From NCBI RefSeq assembly GCF_900104775.1, contig NZ_FNSA01000003.1, positions 4,030,001-4,094,000 of the forward strand: 64,000 nt of DNA, written 5' to 3'. The stretch comes from Tsukamurella tyrosinosolvens. GTDB taxonomy: Bacteria; Actinomycetota; Actinomycetes; Mycobacteriales; Mycobacteriaceae. A program made the position numbers and the translations under genes. This document shows, piece by piece, positions 54,171 to 64,000 of this stretch; position 1 is the stretch's first letter, and each line of letters starts with the position of its first letter. Below the pieces are notes generated by a model. It saw nothing but the letters and a program-made list of their open reading frames with translations. It had not been told where the DNA came from and did not search any database.

Positions 54171-55472
54171 ATGATCGCGCGCACTCTCACCTCCGCCGGC
54201 CGGGTCCTCGCCACCGCCGGCCTCCTCGGCGCACTCGCCGGGCCGGCCGCCGCGACGCCCGGACCCGCACCGTCGCCGACGCCCGGCCCGGCGGCGAAGA
54301 CCCTGGTCACCGATGCCTGTCCGCACAAGCAGGTCCCGCCACCCGCCGTCGACGAGTCCGAGGTGCCCAAGCCCGGGCAGCCCAGCCCCACGCCGCTCGC
54401 GGTGCCGGATCCGCCCGTCGGGGGCGGGAAGCTCGGCGGGTGCGGGCTCGTCGTGCCCGACGGTGCGCCGCCCGTCCCGCCCGGCATCGACTCGGCGGGC
54501 TGGCTCATCGCGGACGTCACCGACGGCACCGTCGTCGCGGCGAAGGACCCGCACGGGCGGTACCGGCCGGCGAGCACCATCAAGGTGCTGCTCGCGCAGG
54601 TCGCGCTCCGCGACCTCGACCTCACGACGGTGGTCGAGGGCACCGCGGAGGACGCGGCGCAGGAGGGCAACGGCGCGGGCGTGAACGTCGGCGGCCGCTA
54701 CACCGTCGAGCAGCTCCTCGAGGGCCTCCTCCTGGCCTCCGGCAACGACGCCGCGCACGCGCTCGCCCGGCAGCTCGGCGGGGTCGACGCGACGCTGCGG
54801 AAGATGAACGCGCTGGCGGCGTCGCTCGGCGCGAAGGATACGCGGACCGCCTCCCCGTCCGGCCTCGACGGGCCCGGCATGAGCTCGAGCCCGTACGACA
54901 TGGCGCTCCTCCTGCGCGCCGCCCTGCGCGACGACCGGTTCGTGCGCATCGCGGCGACACCGCAGGTCACGTTCCCCGGGCACCCGCCCGTCCCGACCAC
55001 CGCGCCGTCGACGCCGCCCCCGCCGGGGCAGAGCCCGCCCCCGGCACCGACCTCGGTCGCGCCGTACCCGATCGTCAACGAGAACCGTCTGCTCACCGAC
55101 TTCCCCGGCGCGGTCGCCGGCAAGAACGGCTACACCGACGACGCGAAGAAGACCTTCGTCGGCGCGGTCGACCGGGACGGCCACCGCTACGTGATCGTGC
55201 AGATGTTCGGGCTCTCGCAGACCGGCAACACCTACTGGGACCAGTACCGGCGACTCCTCGACTACGGCGTCGCGCTGCGCGGGAAGTCCGTGGGCACCCT
55301 GGTCGCGGCGGACGGTTCCGCGGACCGGCCGGAGCGCGCCCAGGAGGATCTGGTGGTCGAGAGCGGACCGTCGGGGATGGGGAACGGCACCCGGCTGCTG
55401 ATCGGCCTCGGCGGCCTCGGCCTCATCGCGGTCCTCGTGGGCGCCGCCATGCGCACGAACCGGGGCCGCTGA
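54171..55472 (+). CDS. dacB: D-alanyl-D-alanine carboxypeptidase (PBP5/DacB type)
   Basis: Exported low-molecular-mass penicillin-binding protein that trims pentapeptide stems. 433 residues. N-terminal signal peptide, Pro-rich segment (25-85), then the S11 domain: STIK (SxxK nucleophile), SGN (second motif) in LASGNDAAHAL, and KNG in GKNGYTDDAK in place of the usual KTG. The C-terminal helix LLIGLGGLGLIAVLVGAAM (19) plus basic tail anchors it. Position of Rv3330. A start at 54162 would add three residues. Confidence 0.93.
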   Translation: MIARTLTSAGRVLATAGLLGALAGPAAATPGPAPSPTPGPAAKTLVTDACPHKQVPPPAVDESEVPKPGQPSPTPLAVPDPPVGGGKLGGCGLVVPDGAPPVPPGIDSAGWLIADVTDGTVVAAKDPHGRYRPASTIKVLLAQVALRDLDLTTVVEGTAEDAAQEGNGAGVNVGGRYTVEQLLEGLLLASGNDAAHALARQLGGVDATLRKMNALAASLGAKDTRTASPSGLDGPGMSSSPYDMALLLRAALRDDRFVRIAATPQVTFPGHPPVPTTAPSTPPPPGQSPPPAPTSVAPYPIVNENRLLTDFPGAVAGKNGYTDDAKKTFVGAVDRDGHRYVIVQMFGLSQTGNTYWDQYRRLLDYGVALRGKSVGTLVAADGSADRPERAQEDLVVESGPSGMGNGTRLLIGLGGLGLIAVLVGAAMRTNRGR

Positions 55473-55473
55473 G

Positions 55474-56970
55474 GTGGTCGCCGCGCCCGTCGGCGCCGCC
55501 TCGGTCCCGGACAAGGGACTGCGCTCGAACTCGCTGGGCCTGCTGAGCAACATGGCCATCGGGCTGTCGTCGACCGCGCCGGCGTACAGCCTCGCGGCCA
55601 CGCTCGGCGGCGTGGTCGGCCACGTGCAGGGCAAGGCCCCGGCGATGTTCGTCGTGGCCTTCCTCCCCATGCTCATGGTGGCCGTCGCGTACAAGGAACT
55701 GGCCTCGGACACCCCCGACGCCGGGACCACGTTCACCTGGGGCAGTAGGGCGTTCGGCCCGTGGATCGGCTGGATGGGCGGCTGGGGCCTCGCCGTCTCG
55801 GCGATCATCTGCCTGGCGAACGTCGCGGAGATCTCGGCGAGCTACCTGCTGCGCTTCGTGGGCCTGACCTCGCTCGCCGACGACCGCGTGACCGTGGTCG
55901 GTTTCGGCTGCCTGCTCATCGTCGCGATGACCTGGGTGTCGTACCGCGGGATCGTCGTCTCGGAGCGCATGCAGAACGCGCTCATGTCGATCCAGTTCGC
56001 GGTGCTCGGCGTCGCCGCGGCGGCCGCGCTCTGGGCGGTGTACCGCGGCACCGCGGGGCCGCAGGCCGTGCGCCCGAGCTGGGACTGGCTCGATCCCACG
56101 GGCCTGAGCGCCTCGCAGGTCGCGGCCGCGGTGATCCTCTGCATCTTCCTGTACTGGGGCTGGGACGCCTGCCTCGCCGTCGGCGAGGAGACGAAGGACT
56201 CGTCGTCGACGCCCGGCCGGGCCGCGGTGCTCGCGACCGTCGTACTCATGGGCACCTACGTGCTGGTCGCCGTTGCCGTGCAGGCCTATTCGGGGTTCGG
56301 TGACAGCGGACTCGGGCTGGGCAACACCGATAACCACGACGACGTGCTCACCGTGCTCGGCCGGCCCGTCGGGGGCGCGGTCCTGGCGGGCCTGCTCGTG
56401 CTCACGGTCGCGCTCTCGGCGCTCTCCTCCACCCAGTCGACGGTGCTGCCCACGGCGCGCGGCACCCTCGCGATGGCGATCTACGAGGCGGTGCCGGAGC
56501 GGTTCGCGCGGGTGCACCCGAAGTACCTGACCCCGTCGTTCGGCACCGTCGTGATGGGCGGATCCGCGCTCGCCTTCTACCTCACGCTCGCCCTGCTCAG
56601 TCGCAACACCCTGGAGGACTCGATCAGCTCGCTGGGGCTGGCCGTCGCCTTCTACTACGCGATCACCGCATTCGCCTGCGCGTGGTACTTCCGGCGGACC
56701 CTGCGCCGGTCGGCACGAAACCTGCTGCTGCGCCTCGTCTTCCCCGTGCTCGGTGGCGTCGCGATGATCTGGGCGTTCGCGCAGAGCGCCGTCGACATGA
56801 TCGCGCCCGACTACGGGCAGACGGTGATCGGCGGCATCGGCGGCGTCTTCGTGATCGGCATCGGCATGCTGGTGCTCGGCGTCCCGCTCATGATCGCGTG
56901 CGCCGTGACGCGGCCCGCCTTCTTCCGGGGGCGGACACTGCCATGCGCGACCGCATCCGACGACGCCTGA
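55474..56970 (+). CDS. APC-family amino acid permease
   Basis: 498 residues, 12 helices. Starts GLLSNMAIGLSSTAPAYSLA (20), the conserved first unwound helix of the APC superfamily, with GGWGLAVSAIICLANVAEIS (20) later. Cationic/neutral amino acid or polyamine uptake or exchange. GTG start one base after the dacB stop, so coupled or co-transcribed with dacB; the reason for that pairing is unclear (D-alanine recovery is a guess). Confidence 0.88.
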   Translation: MVAAPVGAASVPDKGLRSNSLGLLSNMAIGLSSTAPAYSLAATLGGVVGHVQGKAPAMFVVAFLPMLMVAVAYKELASDTPDAGTTFTWGSRAFGPWIGWMGGWGLAVSAIICLANVAEISASYLLRFVGLTSLADDRVTVVGFGCLLIVAMTWVSYRGIVVSERMQNALMSIQFAVLGVAAAAALWAVYRGTAGPQAVRPSWDWLDPTGLSASQVAAAVILCIFLYWGWDACLAVGEETKDSSSTPGRAAVLATVVLMGTYVLVAVAVQAYSGFGDSGLGLGNTDNHDDVLTVLGRPVGGAVLAGLLVLTVALSALSSTQSTVLPTARGTLAMAIYEAVPERFARVHPKYLTPSFGTVVMGGSALAFYLTLALLSRNTLEDSISSLGLAVAFYYAITAFACAWYFRRTLRRSARNLLLRLVFPVLGGVAMIWAFAQSAVDMIAPDYGQTVIGGIGGVFVIGIGMLVLGVPLMIACAVTRPAFFRGRTLPCATASDDA

Positions 56971-56980
56971 GCGACGCGCG

Positions 56981-57979
56981 TCAGCGCTTGCGGCGCAGGA
57001 GCGATCCGAGGCCGAGGCCCGCGACGAGCCCCGCCGCTCCCGCGAGCGCGGTCCGGCCGGCGTCGGGCTCGGAGCGGATGACGGGTGAGATCACCACGGG
57101 CTCCGGGGCCGCCGGAATCACGTAGCGCTGATTGCGCGGGTCGGTGGCCGCCCACGCGGTCGCGAACAGCACGATCCGCGCCGTGAAGTAGATGAACAGC
57201 ATGATGCCGAGGATCGGGCCGAACGTGGCGCCGGCCGGGCCCTTCATCGCGTTGCCGATGAGCAGGGTCGCCAGCTGGATGAGGATCATGAACGCCACCG
57301 CAGCCATGAGGCCCGCGCGGGTGGCGTTGCGCCACGGGAACTGCACCCGCGGCAGGCGCGCGATCACGAAGGTCCACAGCACCCACAGCGCGAGGAGCGT
57401 GACCAGCAGCGTCGCGCCGGAGATGACGAAGTGCAGGCCGGGCACGTCGCTCAGCCCCGCGGCGTCGAGGAGCTTGGCGGTGAGTGGGCTGCTGCCTGCC
57501 GCCATCAGGGCGATGCAGGCGACGATCGCGACGAACAGGCCGGCGAGGGCACCCAGGTCGGCCAGCTTGGTCTTGACGAAGTTCTGCTCCGGCACCTTGC
57601 TGTCCCACATCTCGGTGAGACCGGCGCGGACGTTCGCCATCCAGCCGAGGCCGGCCCAGAGGCCGCCGGCGAGGCCCACGATGCCGACGGTGCTGCGGGA
57701 GGCGATCGCCTGGTCCACGAGGTCGCTGACGGACTTGCGCAGGCTCTCGTCGCTGATCACCGAGTTGATCTGCTGCTTGATCTCCGCGAGCAGCTCGGCG
57801 TCGTTGATGAGGATGTAGCCGCCGATGGCGAAGGCCACCATGATCAACGGGAACAGGGCGAAGACGCTGAAGTACGTGATGCCCGCGCCGAAGTAGTCGC
57901 CCTTCTTGTCCTGGTACCGCATGGCCGCCGCCATGATGTGGTCGAACCACGGCCATTTGTCGCGGTACTTCTGGAGCAT
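56981..57979 (-). CDS. YihY/BrkB-family inner membrane protein
   Basis: 332 residues, position of M. tuberculosis Rv3335c. Six helices in the YihY fold: GITYFSVFALFPLIMVAFA (19) is the family signature, and FGPILGIMLFIYFTARIVLF (20) follows. The C-terminus is cytosolic and ends in a basic LLRRKR. Often misannotated as ribonuclease BN; the true role is unknown (possibly lipid or envelope transport). GGAGGACG precedes the ATG. Confidence 0.9.
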   Translation of the reverse strand: MLQKYRDKWPWFDHIMAAAMRYQDKKGDYFGAGITYFSVFALFPLIMVAFAIGGYILINDAELLAEIKQQINSVISDESLRKSVSDLVDQAIASRSTVGIVGLAGGLWAGLGWMANVRAGLTEMWDSKVPEQNFVKTKLADLGALAGLFVAIVACIALMAAGSSPLTAKLLDAAGLSDVPGLHFVISGATLLVTLLALWVLWTFVIARLPRVQFPWRNATRAGLMAAVAFMILIQLATLLIGNAMKGPAGATFGPILGIMLFIYFTARIVLFATAWAATDPRNQRYVIPAAPEPVVISPVIRSEPDAGRTALAGAAGLVAGLGLGSLLRRKR

Positions 57980-58017
57980 GTCGAGACGTCCTCCTGCAGT
58001 TCGCTACTGCACACGGG

Positions 58018-59919
<1,902 letters not shown>

Positions 59920-59923
<4 letters not shown>

Positions 59924-60351
59924 GCGAGCGCCTCCACGGTCAGGCCGGCCGCGGCCCAGGCGGAGCGCACACGCGGCACGTCGGCATCGTCGGACACGGA
60001 CAGCAGCACCTGCACCTCCCGGTCCGCGAGGACCGCGACGAACGTCGAGAGCGAACCGGCCTCGTCGGCGAGTACCTGCTCGGCCTCGGCGATGCCGAGC
60101 ACCACGAGCGCGGGTCCGCCGAGCCAGTCGAGGTCGCCCAGGCTGTCGGCGAGCGCATCCCAGTTGGCGCCGAAGTCGAGCGGGAACTGAAGCGCGGCCG
60201 AGACCTCGTCGAGCAGTGCCGCCTTGGTGCGCATGCGGCTGCCGCGGGCCACGAGGACCCGCGGCCGTTCACGGCGCTTGAACGCGTCCAGGTCGGTGCC
60301 GGTCAGCGCGGCGCCGGCGCCGGAAGTGAGGAACTGCGGGAGGGTGCTCAT
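59920..60351 (-). CDS. Barstar-family ribonuclease inhibitor
   Basis: 143 residues. Barstar fold: RTKAALLDEVSAALQFPLDF (20) then GANWDALADSLGDLDWLGGP (20), which is the inhibitor helix and the WDALxDxLxDL signature whose Asp residues plug the RNase active site. Cytosolic antidote. Coupled at both ends (ATGA with the RNase gene and with xthA). Confidence 0.9.
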
Positions 60352-60785
60352 CGGATCCTCGTGAAGGTCTCGTAGTGGTCCAGGGTGTACCAGGCACCGC
60401 CGTCGGCCCCGGTGATGATGCGTTCGGCGTCGCGGCCACGGCCCGACTTCTTCACGTTGACGTCCCACTCCGTGTACTTCGCGCGCTTGCCCTGCTTGTC
60501 GTTCTTGGGCAGGCGCCCCTCGAAGTTCCCGAAGTTGCGGCCGCCCTGCGTACCCGAGCCGTCCTTCGGGGGCCAGGTGCCCGCGTCGATCCGGGCGAGC
60601 GTCGCGAGGACGCGTTCCGGCGCCGCGGAGTTCGACTGTGCCGTGGCGCTCGCGGAGCCCTTCGTGGCGGCGGACGTGGCCGCGGGTTTCGCCGTGGCGG
60701 ACGGCTCCGCGGGCGACTTTCCGCACGCCACGAGCCCGACGACGGTGAGCAGCGCGATCGCGCACAGCGCGAGAATCCTTCGCAT
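60348..60785 (-). CDS. Secreted guanyl-specific ribonuclease (barnase/RNase Sa-like) lipoprotein
   Basis: 145 residues. Signal peptide with lipobox GLVAC (Cys21), a Ser/Ala/Thr linker, then the microbial RNase domain (about 57-145). The catalytic triad of RNase Sa (Glu-Arg-His) is intact as Glu106 in YTEWDV, Arg122 in AERIITG and His137 in LDHYETF. Adjacent barstar gene confirms the family. If lipid-anchored it acts at the outer face of the membrane. TAGGGT lies 8 bases before the ATG. Confidence 0.9.
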   Translation of the reverse strand: MRRILALCAIALLTVVGLVACGKSPAEPSATAKPAATSAATKGSASATAQSNSAAPERVLATLARIDAGTWPPKDGSGTQGGRNFGNFEGRLPKNDKQGKRAKYTEWDVNVKKSGRGRDAERIITGADGGAWYTLDHYETFTRIR

Positions 60786-60793
60786 AGCCCAAG

Positions 60794-60799
60794 ACCCTA
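60794..60799 (-). promoter_or_regulatory. Possible -10 (TAGGGT) of the RNase-barstar-xthA operon
   Basis: TAGGGT on the minus strand, 8 bases before the RNase ATG and just inside the 3' end of the MFS gene. Confidence 0.4.
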
Positions 60800-62020
60800 C
60801 CGAGGGGCACCGACAGGTTCCGCGGTCCGCCGGGCGAGCAGCATCCCCACCCCGAAGACCACCAGTCCCGCGAGGGCCAGCCCGCTGCCGGCCAGCGCGG
60901 GCGCGGTGTAGCCCCCGCCCGCGGAGATCACGGCGCCGCCGAGCAGGGCGCCGAGCGCGTTCGCGATGTTGAGGGCGGAGTGGTTGAGCGTCGCTGCCAG
61001 GGTCTGCGCCTCGCCCGCCACGTCCATCAGGCGGGTCTGCAGCGCGGGCACGAGCGCCGAGGCCGTGAGGCCGATGAGGAAGAAGAGCGTGACCGCGGCG
61101 AAGGGCTGCGGCGCGAAGACCGAGAAGAGCGCCTGCAGCACGGCGAGCGCGGCCAGTGCGACGGCGATCGACCGGGTCACCGAGCTGTCGGCGGCGCGCC
61201 CGCCCACGGCGTTGCCGATCACCATGCCGACGCCGTACGCGGCCAGGACCGCCGGCACCGACGCCGCGCTCAGGCCCGACACGGAGGTCAGTGTGGTGGA
61301 GATGTAGGTGTAGACGGCGAACATGCCGCCGAAGCCGACGATGCCGGTGAGCAGCGCGAACCACACCTGCGGACGCGCGAGCGCGCCCAGCTCGGTGAGC
61401 GGGTTGGTCACGGGGATCTGCACCGACGGCAGGAAGGCCAGGAGCGCCGCCACGGTGACGGCGCCGATGACGACCACGACGCCCATCGCGTACCGCCAGC
61501 TCAGGGCGGTTCCGAGCCAGGTCACCAGCGGCACGCCGATGACGTTGGCGACCGAGAGGCCCATGAGCACCTGCCCCACTGCGCGGCCGCGCTCGGCGGG
61601 GCCGGCGAGGTGCGCCGCGACCAGCGCGGCGACGCCGAAGAAGGCGCCGTGCGGCAGGCCGGCGACGAAGCGCGCGGCCATCAGCGTGCCGTAGGTCGGC
61701 GCGAACACCGAGAGCGCGTTGCCCACGGTGAACGCGATCATCAGCGCGATGAGCAGCACCCGGCGCGGCACCCGCGCGAAGGCGGCCGCGATGAGCGGCG
61801 CCCCGACCACGACGCCCAGCGCGTACGCCGAGATGACGTGGCCGGCGACGGGCTCGGTGACCTCGAGGTCGGCGGCGATGTCGGGCAGCAGCCCCATCGC
61901 GGCGAACTCGGTGGTGCCGATGCCGAAGCCGCCGAGCGCCATGGCGCCGACCGCGAGCCTGGTCCGGGTAGAAGATTCCACGGAACCCTGTAACGCCTCG
62001 CGGTCTTCCACGCTTCCCAC
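60797..62020 (-). CDS. MFS transporter, 12-helix DHA1 (AraJ/Cmx-like)
   Basis: 407 residues. GIGTTEFAAMGLLPDIAADL (20) is the TM1 motif of the AraJ/Cmx/NepI branch; RVPRRVLLIALM is motif A; RFVAGLPHGAFFGVAALVAA (20) is the motif in TM4. Exports sugars, purine nucleosides or chloramphenicol-like drugs in known members; substrate unknown here. GTG at 62020 or the GTG at 62011 (better spaced after AGGTGGGA) may be the true start. Divergent from the metX riboswitch leader. Confidence 0.88.
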   Translation of the reverse strand: MGSVEDREALQGSVESSTRTRLAVGAMALGGFGIGTTEFAAMGLLPDIAADLEVTEPVAGHVISAYALGVVVGAPLIAAAFARVPRRVLLIALMIAFTVGNALSVFAPTYGTLMAARFVAGLPHGAFFGVAALVAAHLAGPAERGRAVGQVLMGLSVANVIGVPLVTWLGTALSWRYAMGVVVVIGAVTVAALLAFLPSVQIPVTNPLTELGALARPQVWFALLTGIVGFGGMFAVYTYISTTLTSVSGLSAASVPAVLAAYGVGMVIGNAVGGRAADSSVTRSIAVALAALAVLQALFSVFAPQPFAAVTLFFLIGLTASALVPALQTRLMDVAGEAQTLAATLNHSALNIANALGALLGGAVISAGGGYTAPALAGSGLALAGLVVFGVGMLLARRTAEPVGAPR

Positions 62021-62072
62021 CTGCGGCTGTGACCTCGTTCACGGATTTCCGGTCCGATATGATGCGGACAGA

Positions 62073-62189
62073 GGTCATGAGTGTCAGCGCGCAGCCCCGG
62101 CTTGCTGACCGGCAACCCTCCACCGCGGTGGGGTGCCCCGGGTGATGACCCGGTTTCCCGGCGGTCCCCCGCCGGGTGGCAAGCGCGAG
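62073..62189 (+). ncRNA. SAM-IV riboswitch
   Basis: 5' leader aptamer for S-adenosylmethionine in front of metX. The sequence follows the mycobacterial SAM-IV element closely: GGTCATGAGTG at the start, the P2/P3 core GCCCCGGCTTGCTG and CCGGCAACCCTCC, GGTGGGGTGCCCCGGGTGAT, and the P1 closing strand ATGACC (62145-62150) pairing with GGTCAT (62073-62078). A 3' hairpin CCCGGCGG..CCGCCGGG and GGCAAGCGCG follow, as in the family pseudoknot. High SAM would switch off methionine synthesis. Confidence 0.93.
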
Positions 62190-62199
62190 GAGAGGCTCG

Positions 62200-63345
62200 G
62201 TGACCATCAGCACCCGCACAGGCCGGCCCATCGACAGTCCCCCGGACTGGGCCCGGGTTCCCGACGGTGCGCTGCAGGCGGTGGCGCTCGGCCCGCTGGT
62301 CCTCGAATCGGGTGAGGTCCTCGAGGACGTCACGATGACCTTCCAGCGCTGGGGCACCCCCACCGCGGCCCACGACAACGTCGTACTGGCGCTGCACGCG
62401 TTGACGGGCGATTCGCACGTCACCGGGCCGGCGGACGACGAGCACCGCTCGGCGGGCTGGTGGGACGGGCTGATCGGCCCGGGCGCCGCGGTCGACACCG
62501 ACGAGTGGTGCGTGGTCTCGGCGAACGTCCTGGGCGGCTGCTCGGGGTCGACGGGGCCGGCGTCGATCGCGCCGGACGGACGGCCGTACGGCTCCCGCTT
62601 CCCGGTGATCACCGTCCGCGACCAGGTCGAGGCGGAAGCGGCGCTGCTGCGCGCGCTGGATGTGCACGACATCGCCTCCGTCGTCGGCGGATCGATGGGC
62701 GGCGCGCGGGCCCTCGAGTGGGCCCTCATGTACGGCGATTTCCTGCGCTCCGCGCTGGTCCTCGCCGTCGGCGCCCGCGCCACGGCCGATCAGATCGGCA
62801 CGCAGACCACGCAGATCGCGGCGATCAAGGCCGATCCGCACTGGCGGGGTGGCGACTACCACGCTCACGGCGTGCACCCGGACGCCGGGCTGGGCGTCGC
62901 GCGCCGGATCGCGCACCTGACCTACCGCACAGAGATCGAGTTGGACAGCCGGTTCGAGAACGCCCCGCAGGGCGACGAGGATCCCCGTGCCGGCGGCCGG
63001 TACGCCGTGACCTCGTACCTCGACCACCAGGCCGAGAAGCTGGTGAACCGGTTCGACGCCGGTAGCTACGTCGTACTCACCGACGTGCTCAACCACCACG
63101 ACGTGGGCCGCGGCCGCGGTGGGATCGAGGCGGCCCTGCGCCGCTGCCGGGTCCCGATCGTGGTGGGCGGCATCGACTCCGACCGCCTCTACCCGCTGCG
63201 GCTCCAGCAGGAGCTCGCGGATCTGCTGCCCGGCAGCGGCGATCCGGTGGTCGTGCACTCCCGCGACGGCCACGACGGCTTCCTCACCGAGATGGACGCG
63301 GTGGCGGATCTGCTGCGGCGCACCCTCGAGTCGGCGCGCCGCTGA
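62200..63345 (+). CDS. metX: Homoserine O-acetyltransferase
   Basis: Acetyl-CoA plus homoserine to O-acetylhomoserine, committed step of methionine synthesis. 381 residues from GTG 62200 after AGGAGAG. Alpha/beta hydrolase fold with nucleophile Ser in [13 protein letters not shown], plus Asp and His of the triad in [11 protein letters not shown] and [20 protein letters not shown] (14) is a family motif. Located behind the riboswitch; the partner O-acetylhomoserine sulfhydrylase (metY) is not next to it in this window. Confidence 0.96.
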   Translation: MTISTRTGRPIDSPPDWARVPDGALQAVALGPLVLESGEVLEDVTMTFQRWGTPTAAHDNVVLALHALTGDSHVTGPADDEHRSAGWWDGLIGPGAAVDTDEWCVVSANVLGGCSGSTGPASIAPDGRPYGSRFPVITVRDQVEAEAALLRALDVHDIASVVGGSMGGARALEWALMYGDFLRSALVLAVGARATADQIGTQTTQIAAIKADPHWRGGDYHAHGVHPDAGLGVARRIAHLTYRTEIELDSRFENAPQGDEDPRAGGRYAVTSYLDHQAEKLVNRFDAGSYVVLTDVLNHHDVGRGRGGIEAALRRCRVPIVVGGIDSDRLYPLRLQQELADLLPGSGDPVVVHSRDGHDGFLTEMDAVADLLRRTLESARR

Positions 63346-63369
63346 CCCGTCGGGGGACGAGGCGTCCGG

Positions 63370-64000
63370 TCAGGGCGCCGGTTCGGTGACCGTCGGCGCC
63401 GCAGCGGAATCCGCGGGCTGCCCCGGGGTGACCTCGGACGACGACGGATCCGACTGCGCCGCTCCGGTGTTCACCGGATTCGAGCTCGAACTGCCGGTGC
63501 CCTGCGCGGCGCCGGCGCCCGGCGCGACGAGGCCGTTGCCCGGCGTGGGCTGCGACGAGTCCGGGCTGGGTGTGCGGGTGCCCTCCGTGGGCGTCCCGGG
63601 CGCCGTGGTCCCGGTCGGCGTCCCCGTCGGGGTGCCGGTCGGAATGGTCGGCAGGATCGTGGTCGGCAGCGTGCCGGTCGGCGAGGTCGGCGGGACCGTC
63701 GGCGTCGTCGGAACGGGCGGACGGGTCGTGGTGGGCACGACGGGCGGCGGCGCGAAGGTGGTCATGGTGGGCGTGACCTCGTCACCGCGGCCCGGCTCGG
63801 GCGGCGGAGCCGCTGTGGGCGGGACCGGCTTCTCGGGCGGCAACGTGGACGTGACCGAGGAGATCCTCGCCTCCGTGGTGGAGGTGTCGTCCGAGGTCAC
63901 GGAGTCGGAGGAGGTGGGAACCACCTCCTCGGTGCTGCGCGCAGCCGGTCCGATGATCCCCGTCGCGTACCCCGTGGCGAGGACTGCGCCGGCGAGCGCG
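63370..64000 (-). CDS. Thr/Pro/Ser-rich exported protein, 5' truncated
   Basis: At least 209 residues; the frame is still open at the right edge. The visible N-terminal end is hydrophobic (ALAGAVLATGYATGIIGPA, 19), likely the end of a signal peptide or a membrane anchor, followed by a long low-complexity part: repeated PTGTPTG-type units, then Ser/Asn-rich sequence and VTEPAP at the end. Such mucin-like tails are wall-spanning or glycosylated in actinobacteria. No enzymatic domain seen. An internal GTG at 63924 should not be taken as the start. Confidence 0.65.
   Translation of the reverse strand, partial: ALAGAVLATGYATGIIGPAARSTEEVVPTSSDSVTSDDTSTTEARISSVTSTLPPEKPVPPTAAPPPEPGRGDEVTPTMTTFAPPPVVPTTTRPPVPTTPTVPPTSPTGTLPTTILPTIPTGTPTGTPTGTTAPGTPTEGTRTPSPDSSQPTPGNGLVAPGAGAAQGTGSSSSNPVNTGAAQSDPSSSEVTPGQPADSAAAPTVTEPAP

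Noticed and set aside
63440-63740. Repetitive DNA that could be taken for a CRISPR or tandem array
   Set aside because: The repeats are short, irregular and encode a Thr/Pro/Gly low-complexity protein part; there are no spacers.

Overview
The window is a high-GC stretch (about 70 % G+C, mostly GTG/ATG starts) from a mycolic-acid-type actinobacterium. The right two thirds follow the gene order of the Mycobacterium tuberculosis Rv3303c-Rv3341 region: lpdA, a gamma-glutamylcyclotransferase, amiA1/amiB1, deoD, pmmB, upp, an Rv3311-like gene, add, deoA, cdd, sdhCDAB, dacB, a YihY protein, trpS, and metX behind a SAM-IV riboswitch. The left third, with sugar genes not found there in M. tuberculosis, points to a relative such as Tsukamurella, Gordonia or Dietzia; the genus is a guess. 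I see no rRNA, tRNA, insertion sequence, phage or CRISPR array. No stretch longer than 300 bases lacks a gene.

Left part (1-22.3 kb): a truncated DHA2 exporter, a META-domain lipoprotein and a NarL-type two-component pair lead into a carbon-catabolism block. It holds divergent glpD/glpK, a PLP aminotransferase, the minus-strand run SorC-type regulator > pyk > fba > gap > eno with pfkA divergent from the regulator, an odd lipoprotein with an Asp/Glu-racemase fold, and a galactose operon (Na+/solute symporter > small membrane protein > DeoR > galT > galK). Glycerol and galactose would feed the same lower-glycolytic steps. The regulator is flanked by two copies of a 12-bp palindrome (GCCCATATGGGC), each exactly 7 bp upstream of a -35-like hexamer with a 17-bp spacer, one for pyk and one for pfkA. 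This looks like an actinobacterial counterpart of the Bacillus CggR glycolytic control system, and is the most interesting signal here.

Middle (22.3-46.2 kb): the conserved block, mainly nucleoside salvage (deoD, upp, add, deoA, cdd), sugar-phosphate interconversion (pmmB), peptidase-like amidohydrolases, a second two-component system, and succinate dehydrogenase with a candidate IdeR/DtxR iron box. Embedded in it are a 104-residue EspC/PE-like protein overlapping an NlpC/P60 protein with a WXG-like N-terminal part, a likely type VII secretion pair.

Right part (46.2-64 kb): a two-domain SGNH hydrolase; a self-regulated operon (ribbon-helix-helix regulator, DUF4097, ABC ATPase and permease); a PadR/DHA2-exporter pair with a clear operator; an F420-type oxidoreductase; a sucrase/ferredoxin-like protein; dacB; an amino-acid permease; YihY; trpS; xthA with a barstar/secreted-RNase gene pair; an MFS carrier; metX; and a truncated Thr/Pro-rich exported protein. 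Many genes in the window start 6-8 bases downstream of a TANNNT hexamer with no Shine-Dalgarno sequence, so leaderless transcription appears common.
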